Source of the DNA: Pleurocapsa minor GSE-CHR-MK 17-07R | Lineage (GTDB): Bacteria > Chloroflexota > Anaerolineae > Aggregatilineales > Phototrophicaceae | Reading direction: 5' to 3' | Length of the DNA stretch: 64,000 nucleotides | NCBI GenBank assembly: GCA_019359125.1 | Contig: JAHHHY010000008.1 | Coordinates: 124,001-188,000, forward strand | Part shown: one piece after another, positions 9,085-18,158 of the stretch | Layout: every line of letters starts with the position of its first letter | Position numbering within the stretch: the stretch's first letter is position 1 | The notes under the pieces: model-generated | Seen by the model: the letters and a program-made list of their open reading frames with translations, nothing else | Told to the model about the DNA's origin: nothing | Database searches by the model: none | Translations under genes and position numbers: made by a program

Positions 9085-10352
9085 AGTGTTATCCCCAGTA
9101 CGTCCAGCACCACATCGATCGGGGTGAAGATGGTCGCCTGCGGAGAGCCTGCGAACAACAGGCCGACCGCCTTCTTTTGCTGGGCATCCACCACCAGTGA
9201 CCCGGAATCGCCGCCCTGGCTGATCGGGTCGCAGATGACCTGGCCCACAAACTGCGCCTGCCGCTGGCCGGTGGCCGTGGCATAACCCACATTGACGGTC
9301 GCGTTCAGCAGGCGCACGTTGCCTTCCAGCAGGCCTGTGGTGCGGCCATATTTGCGCACGCGCTGGTTCAGCGCCACGGCCATCGTCTCGTTGACCATGC
9401 CGATTTGCAGGATTTCATCGCTGAACATGGCCGGGTCCACCGGCACGGCCAGCGCACAGTCCACCAGGTTCTGCGGCACGGTCCCGTTCTGCGCCATGAA
9501 GTTCATCAGCACGGCGGTATCCAGCGTGCCAGTCTGCGCGACGGCCGACATCGCGGCGGCGGTCTGGATCGATGCCTGGGCCACGCGCCGCTGGCTGCCC
9601 AGCATCCCGGCGATATTGTTGATGATCGTGATCAGCAGGCTGAGCGGGTCGCACCCGGCGTTTGTCGACGGGGGTGGATTGGCCGGATTGGTCGGCTGCG
9701 TGGGATTGGTCGGGTTGGTCGGCGGGGTGAAGGGGTCGCCGGGCGTCGGCTCCGGCTCTGGAGTGACGGGCGTCGGCTGCGGGAAGGTGCCCACCGGCTT
9801 GATGCTGTCCAGCGGATCGCCAATGTAGCCCAGCTGGATATAGCGTGTCAGCTTGGCCACCACGTCGGCTGGCGAAATGCCGCCGTCCATCGCGGCGGGC
9901 TGCAGCACAGCATCACCCACCTGCGCGTCGTTACAGTTGGCCAGCACATGATTGTTCGACAGCACCAGCAGCTCACCAGTCACCTTGTCTTTGACCAGCG
10001 TGCCCAGCGTGCCTGCCGTCACCTTATAGTGGCCGACGCTGACGCCGCTGGGAATGACCGGCCGAAAGCGGCCCTGCTGGGGCGGCTTGGTCGGCTGATT
10101 GACCAGATTGGCCTTCAGGTCGCCCACCTCGATGACATCGGTGCGCATGCCTTCCAGGTCGCGCGGGATCAGGTCTTCGTCATGGATGGCGGCCAGCGGA
10201 CGCTTGCGGTCCACCAGCACCACCACCGCCAGATCGTCTGAATATACGCCGTTGGTTTCTTTGTGGCCGATGCCCACGCCGACGACGCCCCGTTTTGCCA
10301 GCAGCTCGCGTTCATGCAGCCGCTGTGCCTCAAATCCCTGATGCTCGCTCAT
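9081..10352 (-). CDS. Trypsin-like (S1-fold) serine protease with Pro/Thr-rich insert
   Basis: 423 residues. Residues 18-75 form a small alpha/beta domain (GVVGVGIGHKETNG). The protease domain follows, with the His motif LVLSNNHVLAN near 150 and the Ser motif SQGGDSGSLVV near 385. The Asp of the triad is less obvious and probably lies in AQVGDAVLQP or further on. Between the halves is a low-complexity Pro/Thr/Asn linker (about 190-230) and a hydrophobic helix (LSLLITIINNIAGML). There is no signal peptide or lipobox, which is unusual for this fold and suggests a cytoplasmic role or non-classical export. It is coupled to the 102-residue gene at 8776-9084. Confidence 0.75.
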   Translation of the reverse strand: MSEHQGFEAQRLHERELLAKRGVVGVGIGHKETNGVYSDDLAVVVLVDRKRPLAAIHDEDLIPRDLEGMRTDVIEVGDLKANLVNQPTKPPQQGRFRPVIPSGVSVGHYKVTAGTLGTLVKDKVTGELLVLSNNHVLANCNDAQVGDAVLQPAAMDGGISPADVVAKLTRYIQLGYIGDPLDSIKPVGTFPQPTPVTPEPEPTPGDPFTPPTNPTNPTQPTNPANPPPSTNAGCDPLSLLITIINNIAGMLGSQRRVAQASIQTAAAMSAVAQTGTLDTAVLMNFMAQNGTVPQNLVDCALAVPVDPAMFSDEILQIGMVNETMAVALNQRVRKYGRTTGLLEGNVRLLNATVNVGYATATGQRQAQFVGQVICDPISQGGDSGSLVVDAQQKKAVGLLFAGSPQATIFTPIDVVLDVLGITL

Positions 10353-10358
10353 TGGCGC

Positions 10359-10943
10359 CTATTCCTCCGGTGAAGACTCTACCAGTAATCGTATATCATA
10401 TTGATTGTATCCGCTGATGCCGATCCAGAAAGGACGCACCAGCGCATAGTCGCAGGTGCCGCCCACCACCAGCCGCACGCGCACGCTGAAGATGCGTTCG
10501 GTCTCGTTGACATCCACGCCCAGCACCTCGTGATTCGCCGAGCAGCCCTGGGCGCGGCTCCACAGCCCGGCAATCGCGCGCGACGGCTCGCCCCCCTCCG
10601 GCGCAAAGTCGAACGTCCCGCGCACCACTGGCCGCGTGCAAAAGCCGCTGTTGTCGGCCTGATTGAACAGGTCGGTCAGCTCGGCAGGTGAGCGTAACAC
10701 AAAAACGCGCCCGGCAGCGTCATCGGCCGAATCGAAACAGATGCCCGCCATCACGGGGGATGCGTCGATGAAGGCATAAGGCAGCGGCGTCCAGGTGGGC
10801 GTTAACGGAGGGCGATCGTCAGGCGTCGGCGTGGGGGAGGGGACATCGCGCACACAGCCGGAGATTATGGCCAGTATTACGAGGAGAATGAGCGCCTGGG
10901 GGCGAATTATTAATTCGCTACGCGTTCCAACTCGTGGTAACAT
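10359..10943 (-). CDS. Hypothetical lipoprotein
   Basis: About 194 residues from the ATG at 10943; ATGs at 10955 and 11018 are alternatives, but the latter would overlap the divergent phosphoesterase start. A hydrophobic stretch LILLVILAIISGC ends in a lipobox, followed by a Pro/Thr linker (PSPTPTPDDRPPLTPT) typical of surface lipoproteins. The mature part has three cysteines and no domain I recognise. It ends 6 bp before the protease start on the same strand, so it may lead that operon. Confidence 0.65.
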   Translation of the reverse strand: MLPRVGTRSELIIRPQALILLVILAIISGCVRDVPSPTPTPDDRPPLTPTWTPLPYAFIDASPVMAGICFDSADDAAGRVFVLRSPAELTDLFNQADNSGFCTRPVVRGTFDFAPEGGEPSRAIAGLWSRAQGCSANHEVLGVDVNETERIFSVRVRLVVGGTCDYALVRPFWIGISGYNQYDIRLLVESSPEE

Positions 10944-11001
10944 GATTACTATCATCTTTCGTGCATTTCGCACCACTCTCTGGCCCCACAGGTTACCTGA
11001 C

Positions 11002-11733
11002 ATGCGTCTTCTGATCATATCTGATATTCACGCCAATCTCACTGCGTTCGAGACGGTCCTGAAAGACTCGAAAGGCGACTGGGACTACGTGTGGTGTCTG
11101 GGTGACGTCGTTGGGTACGGTCCAGACCCGAACGAGTGCGTCGATCTGCTGCGTTCGCTCCCGCATTTGTGTCTGGCGGGAAATCACGACTGGGCGGCGC
11201 TGGGGCGGCTGGATATCCGCACCTTCAACCCCGATGCCCGTAAAGCCGTCGACTGGACACGCACCACGCTCACCCCTGCCAATACCGCCTTCCTGGAAGC
11301 CCTGCCCACCACCTTTGTCATCGGCAATTACACACTCGCCCATGGCAGTCCGCGCGAGCCGGTGTGGGAATATATCCTGGAACCTTTAATCGCCGCGCTG
11401 AATTTCTCGCACTTCGAGACGCCCTACTGCCTGGTCGGCCACACGCACCAGCCGGTCATCTACGAGCAGATGAGCGAGAATGGCGACACCGAGACGATTC
11501 CGCCCGCCTATCGCCAGGTGCGCCAGCTCAATGGCCACCGCCAGATTATCAATCCGGGCAGCGTCGGCCAGCCGCGGGATGCCAATCCGGATGCCGCCTA
11601 TGCCATCCTCGATGACGAAACCAACACGTGGGAGTATCGCCGCGTGGCCTATGACATTCCCGCGGTGCAGAAACGCATGCGCAGCCACGAAATGCCAGAG
11701 CGCCTGATCGCCCGCCTTGAACACGGCTGGTAA
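11002..11733 (+). CDS. Metallophosphoesterase (YfcE/MJ0936-like phosphodiesterase)
   Basis: 243 residues from the ATG at 11002. The calcineurin-like metal motifs appear in order: ISDIHANL (residues 6-13), GDVVGYGPDPNEC (about 33-45), LAGNHDW, then VGHTHQP and the C-terminal NPGSVGQPRD. This combination is typical of the small bacterial phosphodiesterase family acting on phosphodiester substrates such as bis-pNPP in vitro; natural substrates vary. It begins a closely spaced + strand run, and its stop lies 4 nt before the GTG chosen for the DtxR-type regulator. Confidence 0.85.
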   Translation: MRLLIISDIHANLTAFETVLKDSKGDWDYVWCLGDVVGYGPDPNECVDLLRSLPHLCLAGNHDWAALGRLDIRTFNPDARKAVDWTRTTLTPANTAFLEALPTTFVIGNYTLAHGSPREPVWEYILEPLIAALNFSHFETPYCLVGHTHQPVIYEQMSENGDTETIPPAYRQVRQLNGHRQIINPGSVGQPRDANPDAAYAILDDETNTWEYRRVAYDIPAVQKRMRSHEMPERLIARLEHGW

Positions 11734-11737
11734 AGCG

Positions 11738-12475
11738 GTGGCTTCAAAGCGTACGCCCAGGCCCGCGGACCCGCTGGATCCGTCGGCAGACGAGCTGGAA
11801 TCGGGCGACCTGACCGCAAAAATGCGCGATTATCTGGCGGACATTTATCGTCTGGGCGACCGCGCCCGCGACATCTCACCGGATAACGATTTCATCGGCA
11901 CCAGCGCCATCGCAGAAATCAAAGATGTCAGCCCGCCAGCCGTCAACCGCATGGTGACGCGCCTGCGCGAGCTAGGCTTTCTGACCCACGAACCGTACAA
12001 AGGCATCCGCCTGACCGCCGACGGCGAACGCGAAGCCCTGAAACAACTGCGCACCCAGCGCATCGTCGAATGCTTCCTCGTCAGCGTGATGGGTTTTGGC
12101 TGGCATGATGTGAAGCCGGAAGCCGACCGGATGGCCCATGCCCTGCCCGAAGTCATCACCGAGCGCATGGCGGAAATGGCCGGCAGGCCGAAATTCTGCC
12201 CGCACGGCGAGCCAATTCCGGAGCGCGATGGCACGCTGCTCCCCTTCCACGATCATTTACTCATTCACGCGCCGCTGAATACCATGCTGACGATCAGCCG
12301 CGTGCGCACGCGTGAGCGTGACCGGCTGGAATATATCGCGGCGCTGGGGCTGATTCCCGGTGCGCAGATTGAAATCCTGCACATGGCCCCGTTCTCTGGC
12401 CCGATTCAGCTCAAAAGCGGCAAAGAATTCCGCATCATCGGGCATAATCTGGGCGAAATGATCAAGGTATTGTAG
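11738..12475 (+). CDS. DtxR/MntR-family metal-dependent transcriptional regulator
   Basis: About 245 residues. An N-terminal winged helix (LTAKMRDYLADIYRL then VSPPAVNRMVTRLRELGFL) is followed by the dimerisation/metal domain (QRIVECFLVSVMGFGWHDV, HALPEVITERMAEMAG, CPHGEPIP) and a C-terminal SH3-like FeoA fold (ISRVRTRERDRLEYIAALGLIPGA). All three domains of the long DtxR class are present. Such proteins sense Fe(II) or Mn(II) and repress uptake genes, but no metal transporter is adjacent. I take the GTG at 11738; a TTG at 11717 overlapping the upstream gene is also possible, and neither has a clear Shine-Dalgarno. Confidence 0.85.
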   Translation: MASKRTPRPADPLDPSADELESGDLTAKMRDYLADIYRLGDRARDISPDNDFIGTSAIAEIKDVSPPAVNRMVTRLRELGFLTHEPYKGIRLTADGEREALKQLRTQRIVECFLVSVMGFGWHDVKPEADRMAHALPEVITERMAEMAGRPKFCPHGEPIPERDGTLLPFHDHLLIHAPLNTMLTISRVRTRERDRLEYIAALGLIPGAQIEILHMAPFSGPIQLKSGKEFRIIGHNLGEMIKVL

Positions 12476-12484
12476 GGCCAGCGC

Positions 12485-12982
12485 ATGAACGAGAATTCAC
12501 AGGGGCGCATCCGCGCTGCTGAAAACGCCGATATTCCCACCCTGAACGACATTGCCTATCGCTCGAAAGCGCACTGGGGCTATAGCGAAGCCTTCATGGC
12601 CGCGTCGCGTTCGCTGCTGACGCTGACGCCCGCCATGATCATGATGCAGCCGACATTCGTCGCCGTGGTCGATGAGGCCATCGCCGGATTTTACGCGCTG
12701 CGCCGCTGGATGTTCGAGCCGCCGGTGCCGAATGCGATGGAGCTGGACTATATGTTTGTCGACCCGGCGTATATCGGGCTGGGCGTGGGGCGCGCGCTGT
12801 TTGAACACGCGACGCGCGTGGCCCGCGGCATGGGCTACAAGACCATGGTCATCATTTCCGACCCGAATGCCGAAGGCTTTTATGCGAAGATGGGCGCGGT
12901 CACGTTTGGCGGCATGCCCTCGGATATTGAGGCCGGGCGCGTGCTGCCGCTGATGCGTTATCCCCTCAGCGAGACGCCGTGA
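12485..12982 (+). CDS. GNAT family N-acetyltransferase
   Basis: 165 residues showing the GNAT fold order: the N-terminal IRAAENADIPTLNDIA strand-helix, the central beta4 ELDYMFVDPAYIGLGVG, where GLGVGRALFEHA is the acetyl-CoA pyrophosphate loop (V-x-x-x-x-G-x-G), and the C-terminal NAEGFYAKMGAV. Substrate unknown. It starts 9 bp after the regulator stop, and its stop overlaps the next gene by 4 bp (GTGA), so translation is coupled. The N-terminus is not hydrophobic, so it is cytoplasmic. Confidence 0.85.
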   Translation: MNENSQGRIRAAENADIPTLNDIAYRSKAHWGYSEAFMAASRSLLTLTPAMIMMQPTFVAVVDEAIAGFYALRRWMFEPPVPNAMELDYMFVDPAYIGLGVGRALFEHATRVARGMGYKTMVIISDPNAEGFYAKMGAVTFGGMPSDIEAGRVLPLMRYPLSETP

Positions 12983-13950
12983 GCCGGAAGATCATCGTCA
13001 TCGGCGGGGGGCTGTCTGGCCTGGCTGCCGCCTGGACGCTGGAGCGTGCCGGGGCTGATTACACGCTGATCGAGGTCAAGCGGGCGCTGGGCGGCAGCAT
13101 CCACACCGACCGGCGCGGCGGATTCACCAGCGACAGCAGCCAGTTTATCCTCGAAAAATTTGCCGACTGGCCGTTCCTGCCCGCGCTGGGCATGGATGAG
13201 GCCGATGCATTGGCGCCGATGGGCCGCTATCGCGATGGCGCGCTGGTGGCCTTCACACACGGGACAGGCGCGCTGATCGATGCGCTGGCTGCCCGCCTGA
13301 CGCGCCCGGTCATGATGCGTATGGCCGTCAGCAGCCTCGGCTTCCTGAGCCGCGACGAGACGATGTGCGGGGTGTGCCTGGAGAACGGCGTGATGATGGA
13401 GGCGCGCGGGGTGGTCATCGCCGCGCCGGCGCGCTATGCCGAGCGTATGCTGCGCAGCCTGAACGCGCAGGCGGCCGCCCTGCTGGAAGACTATCAGTAT
13501 GACCCCACGCTGCGCCTGAACCTGGGCTTTCGCGCCGATGACGTCGCGGTTTCCGGCGACGCCAACGACCTGCCCGCGCCGCTGAAATTCGTGCAGGTGC
13601 TGGGCCATGACCGGCTGCCGACGCGTATCCCGGACGGGCATGTGCTGGTGCGCGCTGGCATGCGCGTTGCTGATCTGGCTGATGCACAGGCTGGGGCTGC
13701 GGCTGAACGCCTCGTGCGCGAAAAACTGGGCATCACGGCCGAGGCCGTCTACCGGCATGTGCGACTGTGGCCGGAGGGTGACCCGCTGACCTGTTATGCC
13801 CCCGAACACAAGGCGACGATGGCGGCCATCGATGCTCAGCTGCCGCAGCATGTCCGCCTGACCGGCAGCGACTACCGTGCCCGCAGGCTGGACGCATTGT
13901 TCGCCGATGCCGAGGCGCAGGCGCAGGCGGTGCTGGCCGCCATCTCATAG
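12979..13950 (+). CDS. FAD-dependent amine oxidase / protoporphyrinogen-oxidase-like oxidoreductase
   Basis: 323 residues starting with GTG inside the GNAT stop. The dinucleotide-binding signature IVIGGGLSGLAAAWTLERAG sits at residues 5-24, followed by ALGGSIHTDRRGGF, where the flavin-contacting region of phytoene desaturases and HemY-type enzymes lies. It is shorter than HemY (about 450-480) and lacks a clear substrate-binding insert, so a renalase-like or small flavin amine oxidase is also possible. The protein is cytoplasmic with no signal peptide. The substrate cannot be named from sequence. Confidence 0.75.
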   Translation: MSRKIIVIGGGLSGLAAAWTLERAGADYTLIEVKRALGGSIHTDRRGGFTSDSSQFILEKFADWPFLPALGMDEADALAPMGRYRDGALVAFTHGTGALIDALAARLTRPVMMRMAVSSLGFLSRDETMCGVCLENGVMMEARGVVIAAPARYAERMLRSLNAQAAALLEDYQYDPTLRLNLGFRADDVAVSGDANDLPAPLKFVQVLGHDRLPTRIPDGHVLVRAGMRVADLADAQAGAAAERLVREKLGITAEAVYRHVRLWPEGDPLTCYAPEHKATMAAIDAQLPQHVRLTGSDYRARRLDALFADAEAQAQAVLAAIS

Positions 13951-14010
13951 CGCGCCGGCGGGCAAGTCTTTATACTAGGGGTGCTCAATCCTCCCTCTGG
14001 AAAGCGCCTT

Positions 14011-15093
14011 ATGTCTGACACGCCCACGTTTGCCTTCATCATCCACCCCATCCAGATCAAAAAGGATGTGGCGCGCAAATTTCCGCTGCTTGGCAAGCTC
14101 CTGACCGAGGAACAGATTAATTTTTTCTCGCGCTATTTTCCGCCGATTTACCTGGGCGAATCGCACGGCATCCGCAGCGTCAGCACTGGTGAGGAACTGC
14201 GCGGCTGGCTGATCGCGTGCCCGTATACCCCGCAGACGATGATGCGGCTGCCCGTTGAGGTGGTGTACAACAAGATCATCGCGTGCGGCCACATGGCTGA
14301 AAAGCTGGGCGCCGATATCCTGGGGCTGGGCGCGTATACCAGTGTGGTGGGCGATGCCGGCAGGACGATTGCCGACCGGCTGGCGATTCCCGTGACGACC
14401 GGCGACAGCTATACCGTGACGCTGGCCTGCGATGCCCTGCGCGAGGCTGCCCGTGTGATGGATATCGAGATGGCGTCGAGCACGATTGCGGTGGTGGGCG
14501 CGACCGGCGCGATTGGCAGCACCTGCGCGGAACTGATGGCGGGCGAAAGTGCCGAGCTGATTCTTGTCGGTCGGCGGCTGGATGGGCTGGATGAACTGGC
14601 CGAACGCTGCCGCGCAGGCGGGGCGAAGGTGACCATCAGCACCGAGATAGACGCCATTTACCGCGCCGACCTCATCCTGACGGTGACGAGCGCGACGCAC
14701 GCGGTCATTGAGCCGAAGCACCTGAAGCCCGGCGCGGTGGTGTGCGATGTCGCCCGCCCGCGTGACGTGAGCAAGCGCGTGGCTGCCGAACGCGATGACG
14801 TGCTGGTGATCGAAGGCGGCATGGTGGAAGTGCCCGGCGACCCGCCCGATTTTGGCTTTGACTTTGGCTTTCCGCCGCGCCATGCGTATGCCTGCATGGC
14901 CGAGACGATGGCGCTGGCGCTGGAGCATCGCTTCGAGGACTACACCATCGGCAAGACGATCACGGTGGCGCAGGCGCACGAGATTGATGCTATCGCCGCG
15001 CGCCACGGGTTCCGGTTGTCAGGCTTCCGCAGCTTCGAGAAAGCCGTCACGCCAGAGCAGATCGCCCGCGTGCGCGAGAAGGCCGGTCGGTGA
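14011..15093 (+). CDS. Acyl-ACP-reductase-like (AAR/shikimate-dehydrogenase-type) oxidoreductase
   Basis: 360 residues from the ATG at 14011, with GGAAAG 6-10 nt upstream; a GTG at 13981 is an alternative. The centre carries a Rossmann motif VVGATGAIGS (about 161-170), preceded by LGLGAYTSVVGDAG and TTGDSYTV, the arrangement of cyanobacterial acyl-ACP reductases. The C-terminal AYACMAETMALALEHRFE places a Cys at 295, where cyanobacterial AAR has its thioester-forming Cys (about 294, from memory). This suggests NADPH reduction of fatty acyl-ACP/CoA to aldehyde. No aldehyde-deformylating oxygenase is beside it. Function is inferred from family and conserved Cys. Confidence 0.7.
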   Translation: MSDTPTFAFIIHPIQIKKDVARKFPLLGKLLTEEQINFFSRYFPPIYLGESHGIRSVSTGEELRGWLIACPYTPQTMMRLPVEVVYNKIIACGHMAEKLGADILGLGAYTSVVGDAGRTIADRLAIPVTTGDSYTVTLACDALREAARVMDIEMASSTIAVVGATGAIGSTCAELMAGESAELILVGRRLDGLDELAERCRAGGAKVTISTEIDAIYRADLILTVTSATHAVIEPKHLKPGAVVCDVARPRDVSKRVAAERDDVLVIEGGMVEVPGDPPDFGFDFGFPPRHAYACMAETMALALEHRFEDYTIGKTITVAQAHEIDAIAARHGFRLSGFRSFEKAVTPEQIARVREKAGR

Positions 15094-15109
15094 GGCAGGG
15101 GATGCCTCC

Positions 15110-15152
15110 GGTGAGCATCCGCAAATAGCTTATTCCTCTGCAGATGCTCATC
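15110..15152. terminator. Hairpin between convergent genes
   Basis: GGTGAGCATCCGC and GCAGATGCTCATC form a 13-bp stem with two wobble positions and a 17-nt loop, between the convergent acyl-reductase-like and phosphodiesterase genes. There is no U-tract, so intrinsic termination is uncertain. Confidence 0.4.
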
Positions 15153-15171
15153 GGGACAAAACTGTGCGCGG

Positions 15172-16422
15172 CTAGCGGGTCATAAACAGCGGGGCAGCCG
15201 CGTAATGCGAGATATCCAGCCCCAGCAGCGCGGCCAGCGTGGGCGCCACCTGCGTCGCAGTGCCTGATGCGATGGCCCCAGTCGGGACATTGGGACCCAT
15301 GAACAGCGCATAACGATCGTCGCCTGGCATGCCCGGTTTCATGCCGTGGGTAGACGGGCTGCCGGGCGCGCCTGTGGTCTCGGTTTCATTCGGATTATCA
15401 TCTTCGAAGCTGATGCCGTCTGGCGCGACAAACACAAATACCTGCTCACGATACTCCGGCGGAATGCACGTGTTCGGATACGGCTCGACACCATACGCAG
15501 CCAGTTGCTCGGTCACGTGGGCCAGTTCTTCGGGAGTGCGCGGGGCCACCAGCAGGCTGCCGCCTTCGCACTGCGTGCGCACGCCCGGCACAATCACGGA
15601 CGGATGCAGCGACTGCGTGACCGCGCTGTGGCCGTGATCGCTCATCACTGCGAAATTCCATTGGTCCAGCGTGCCGGCCAGGCGCAGGCGCTGCATGATC
15701 TTGCCCAGCGCCAGGTCTGCCTGCGCGGTGATCCAGTGCGACAAGTCATGGCGATAGCCACTCGCATGCTGAATCGAATCGGTGGACAGGAACTCGGCCA
15801 TAATCAGGTCTGGCGCGTCCTCGCTTGCCGCGACGGCGCCTACCCAGTCGGCAATCATATGGTCGGCGACAATCCCGTAGAGCATGCGGCCTTCAGGCGT
15901 GGCCGCATCAATCTTTGGGAATTCGGAGGGAATACCCGCTGCCGCACATGCCGCAGCGAAGCGCTCGCCGGGCTGATGGGTGGCCACGCGCAGCCAGGCG
16001 GCCTCAGCAGGTTCCGGCGCAGCATCACGCGCGCGCTGGATAAAGGCCCCGGTCCACCATGGCGCATGAAACAGGCTGGCGGATTCCGGCTGAATCATGC
16101 CGAAGCCCAGGATGGCGACATCGAGGCCGGCCTCTTTGGCACGGGCTGGCAGCGTGGGCACGCGCACATCATCGGGGTTGGCGTAGCGGAAGCGTTCGCC
16201 GTCCCAGATTTTATTGGCATACACGCCGCTGATATCGGCAGTGGCGCCTGTCAGCATCGAGGTGCGGCCGGGAAGGGAGGTGCCCAGCACTTCTGATTTC
16301 AGCCGCTCGACGCGAAAACCGTGCTTTTCCAGCGCGGCGAAATGCGGGAAGCGCCCATGGTCGAGGGCGTAGTGCTCGGCAGATACGCCATCGACCATCA
16401 GGACGATCAGTTTGTTTGCCAT
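15172..16422 (-). CDS. Type I phosphodiesterase / nucleotide pyrophosphatase (alkaline phosphatase superfamily)
   Basis: 416 residues. The metal ligands of the superfamily appear in order: MVDGVSAEH near residue 10, a nucleophile Thr/Ser within LGTSLPGRTSMLTG near 45-55, FLSTDSIQHASG and VMSDHGHSAV. The C-terminal STHGM supplies the last His, and PTLAALLGLDI closes the fold. There is no signal peptide, so it is probably cytoplasmic. GAGGAG lies 8-9 nt before the ATG. It lies downstream of the peptide-importer operon but is separated from it by a hairpin. The natural substrate (nucleotide sugar, phosphonate or sulfate ester) is not evident. Confidence 0.8.
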   Translation of the reverse strand: MANKLIVLMVDGVSAEHYALDHGRFPHFAALEKHGFRVERLKSEVLGTSLPGRTSMLTGATADISGVYANKIWDGERFRYANPDDVRVPTLPARAKEAGLDVAILGFGMIQPESASLFHAPWWTGAFIQRARDAAPEPAEAAWLRVATHQPGERFAAACAAAGIPSEFPKIDAATPEGRMLYGIVADHMIADWVGAVAASEDAPDLIMAEFLSTDSIQHASGYRHDLSHWITAQADLALGKIMQRLRLAGTLDQWNFAVMSDHGHSAVTQSLHPSVIVPGVRTQCEGGSLLVAPRTPEELAHVTEQLAAYGVEPYPNTCIPPEYREQVFVFVAPDGISFEDDNPNETETTGAPGSPSTHGMKPGMPGDDRYALFMGPNVPTGAIASGTATQVAPTLAALLGLDISHYAAAPLFMTR

Positions 16423-16504
16423 GATGAAATCTCCTCACGAACAAGTGAAGCACGCCATAAATGGGGGCGGTCCACCGGGTTCATTGTTTGCAGGTCAAAG
16501 GGGT

Positions 16505-16554
16505 TTTAAAACGTCCCCTGGTAATGCCATGGTGCTTCAGGCATTCCAGGGGAC
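16505..16554 (-). terminator. Intrinsic terminator downstream of the peptide-importer operon
   Basis: On the reverse strand GTCCCCTGGAATGCC and GGCATTACCAGGGGAC form a near-perfect 15-bp stem followed by GTTTTAAAA. It lies 36 bp after the substrate-binding protein stop, as expected for the end of that operon. Confidence 0.7.
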
Positions 16555-16589
16555 ACGTTCAGAGAAGTTTTGCTATCGGGGTGCGCTGG

Positions 16590-18119
16590 CTAGTTGGCCG
16601 AGAACGCGCCCGGACGCAGGTCGATATAGAATTCCTGGTGCGGGGTCCACTCCAGGCCATCACGGAAGGCATAGAATTCTACCGACTGATACAGCGGGGC
16701 AATCGGCACATCGCGATCCAGGATGTCGATGATGGCGCGATAGTTGGCCAGGCGCACATCAGCATCCAGCGAGGCCGAGGCTTCCGCGGCCAGGGCGTTG
16801 AATTCGTCGCCCGGCTGGTAGTACTGGCCGACCCACGAGGCCCAGGTCTGCACGATGCTGCTGGTGGCGGGGTCACCGCTGGTGCCAAAGCTCTGCAGCG
16901 TGGCGACATTCAGGCCGCCCAGCGAACGCTCTGCCCAGGCCGAGGTGTCCAGCGGCGAGTATTCCACGTTCACACCGATCGCGCGCCAGTATTCAGCGAT
17001 GACTTCGGTGACCAGACGGCCATTGGTGTAATAGTCAGCCGGCGGCGTGAATTCCAGGACTTCGCCGTTGTAGCCAGCCTGTTCCAGCAGCGCCATGGCC
17101 TGTTCGGGGTCATAGGCAAAAGCAGCGCGCTCGGCATCATAGCCAAACTCGCCCGGCAGCAGATAGTCGTTCATGACGCGGACGCGACCGCCCCACAGGG
17201 ATTCAGCAATCGCTTCGCGGTCAATGGCGAGCGACAGCGCACGGCGAATATCAGGGTTGGCGGTGACGCCGGTATTGGTGTTGAAATAAATCAGCATGAA
17301 GTTGAAAACCGGGACAGCTTCCACGCTCAGTCCTTCGCTGTCGTTCAGCTGATCCACCAGGTCGGGCGACACGGTGGTGATGAAGTCCACTTCGCCCGCC
17401 TGCAGTGCAGCAATACGGGTCGCGGTTTCAGGGATAACACGCACGGTCACCTGTTCGAATTCCGGAGCGCCCATCCAGTAGTTGTCGTGGCGTTCCAGCA
17501 CCAGGCGCTCGCCTGCCACCTGCTCGACGACGCGGTACGGGCCGGCGCCGATCGGGGCCGTCTGAACGGCATCAAAGCCGGTCGCCTCGGTGTAGGCTTC
17601 GGGCATAATCGCGGCATACGGCGAGGCCAGACGCAGCGGCAGCAGCGGGTCGGCTGCCGGGGTGGTGATCGTCACTTCCAGATCACCCGTCGCTTCGACG
17701 GAGACGATATACGGGGCAAACTGCGTGCGAATCAGGCTTTCCTGGTCGCTGAACAGCAGGCGATTCAGGCTGTAGGCCACGTCTGACGCGGTCATCACCG
17801 TGCCGTCCTGGAACTGCACATCCGGGCGCAGCGTGAACACCCAGGTGGTGTCATCGGTGTTAGTCCATTCGGTGGCCAGCATCGGCTGAACCAGACCGGC
17901 GCTGTCGGTGCGGGTCAGCTGATCGTAGATCATGTGATAGATGCGGTTGCCGATGATGGCACCCGGCACGTGATGCGGGTCCAGCGACAGCGCTTCGGCG
18001 TTGATGCCGATGGTGAGGGTGGAGCTATCCTGCGCGACAGCCGAGAAAGTGCCGCCAACGCCTAACAGGAACAACACGAGAATCAGAATGCGAACGGTAT
18101 TGAAGGACAAACGCTGCAT
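16590..18119 (-). CDS. ABC importer substrate-binding protein, peptide/nickel type (SBP family 5)
   Basis: 509 residues from the ATG at 18119, the third of three adjacent starts, chosen because AGGAG lies 8 nt before it. A signal peptide (hydrophobic ILILVLFLLGVGG, cleavage near AVAQDS) exports it; no lipobox Cys is seen, so it is not an obvious lipoprotein. Family signatures are visible: LTRTDSAGLVQPMLATEW, WVFTLRPDVQFQDGTVMTASDVAYS and IRRALSLAIDREAI. It follows two permease genes on the same strand (39 bp gap) and delivers oligopeptides or a related ligand. The ligand cannot be inferred. Confidence 0.9.
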   Translation of the reverse strand: MQRLSFNTVRILILVLFLLGVGGTFSAVAQDSSTLTIGINAEALSLDPHHVPGAIIGNRIYHMIYDQLTRTDSAGLVQPMLATEWTNTDDTTWVFTLRPDVQFQDGTVMTASDVAYSLNRLLFSDQESLIRTQFAPYIVSVEATGDLEVTITTPAADPLLPLRLASPYAAIMPEAYTEATGFDAVQTAPIGAGPYRVVEQVAGERLVLERHDNYWMGAPEFEQVTVRVIPETATRIAALQAGEVDFITTVSPDLVDQLNDSEGLSVEAVPVFNFMLIYFNTNTGVTANPDIRRALSLAIDREAIAESLWGGRVRVMNDYLLPGEFGYDAERAAFAYDPEQAMALLEQAGYNGEVLEFTPPADYYTNGRLVTEVIAEYWRAIGVNVEYSPLDTSAWAERSLGGLNVATLQSFGTSGDPATSSIVQTWASWVGQYYQPGDEFNALAAEASASLDADVRLANYRAIIDILDRDVPIAPLYQSVEFYAFRDGLEWTPHQEFYIDLRPGAFSAN

Positions 18120-18158
18120 GTACATCACTCCTGTATATCTATTTCAAACGACCTGTCA

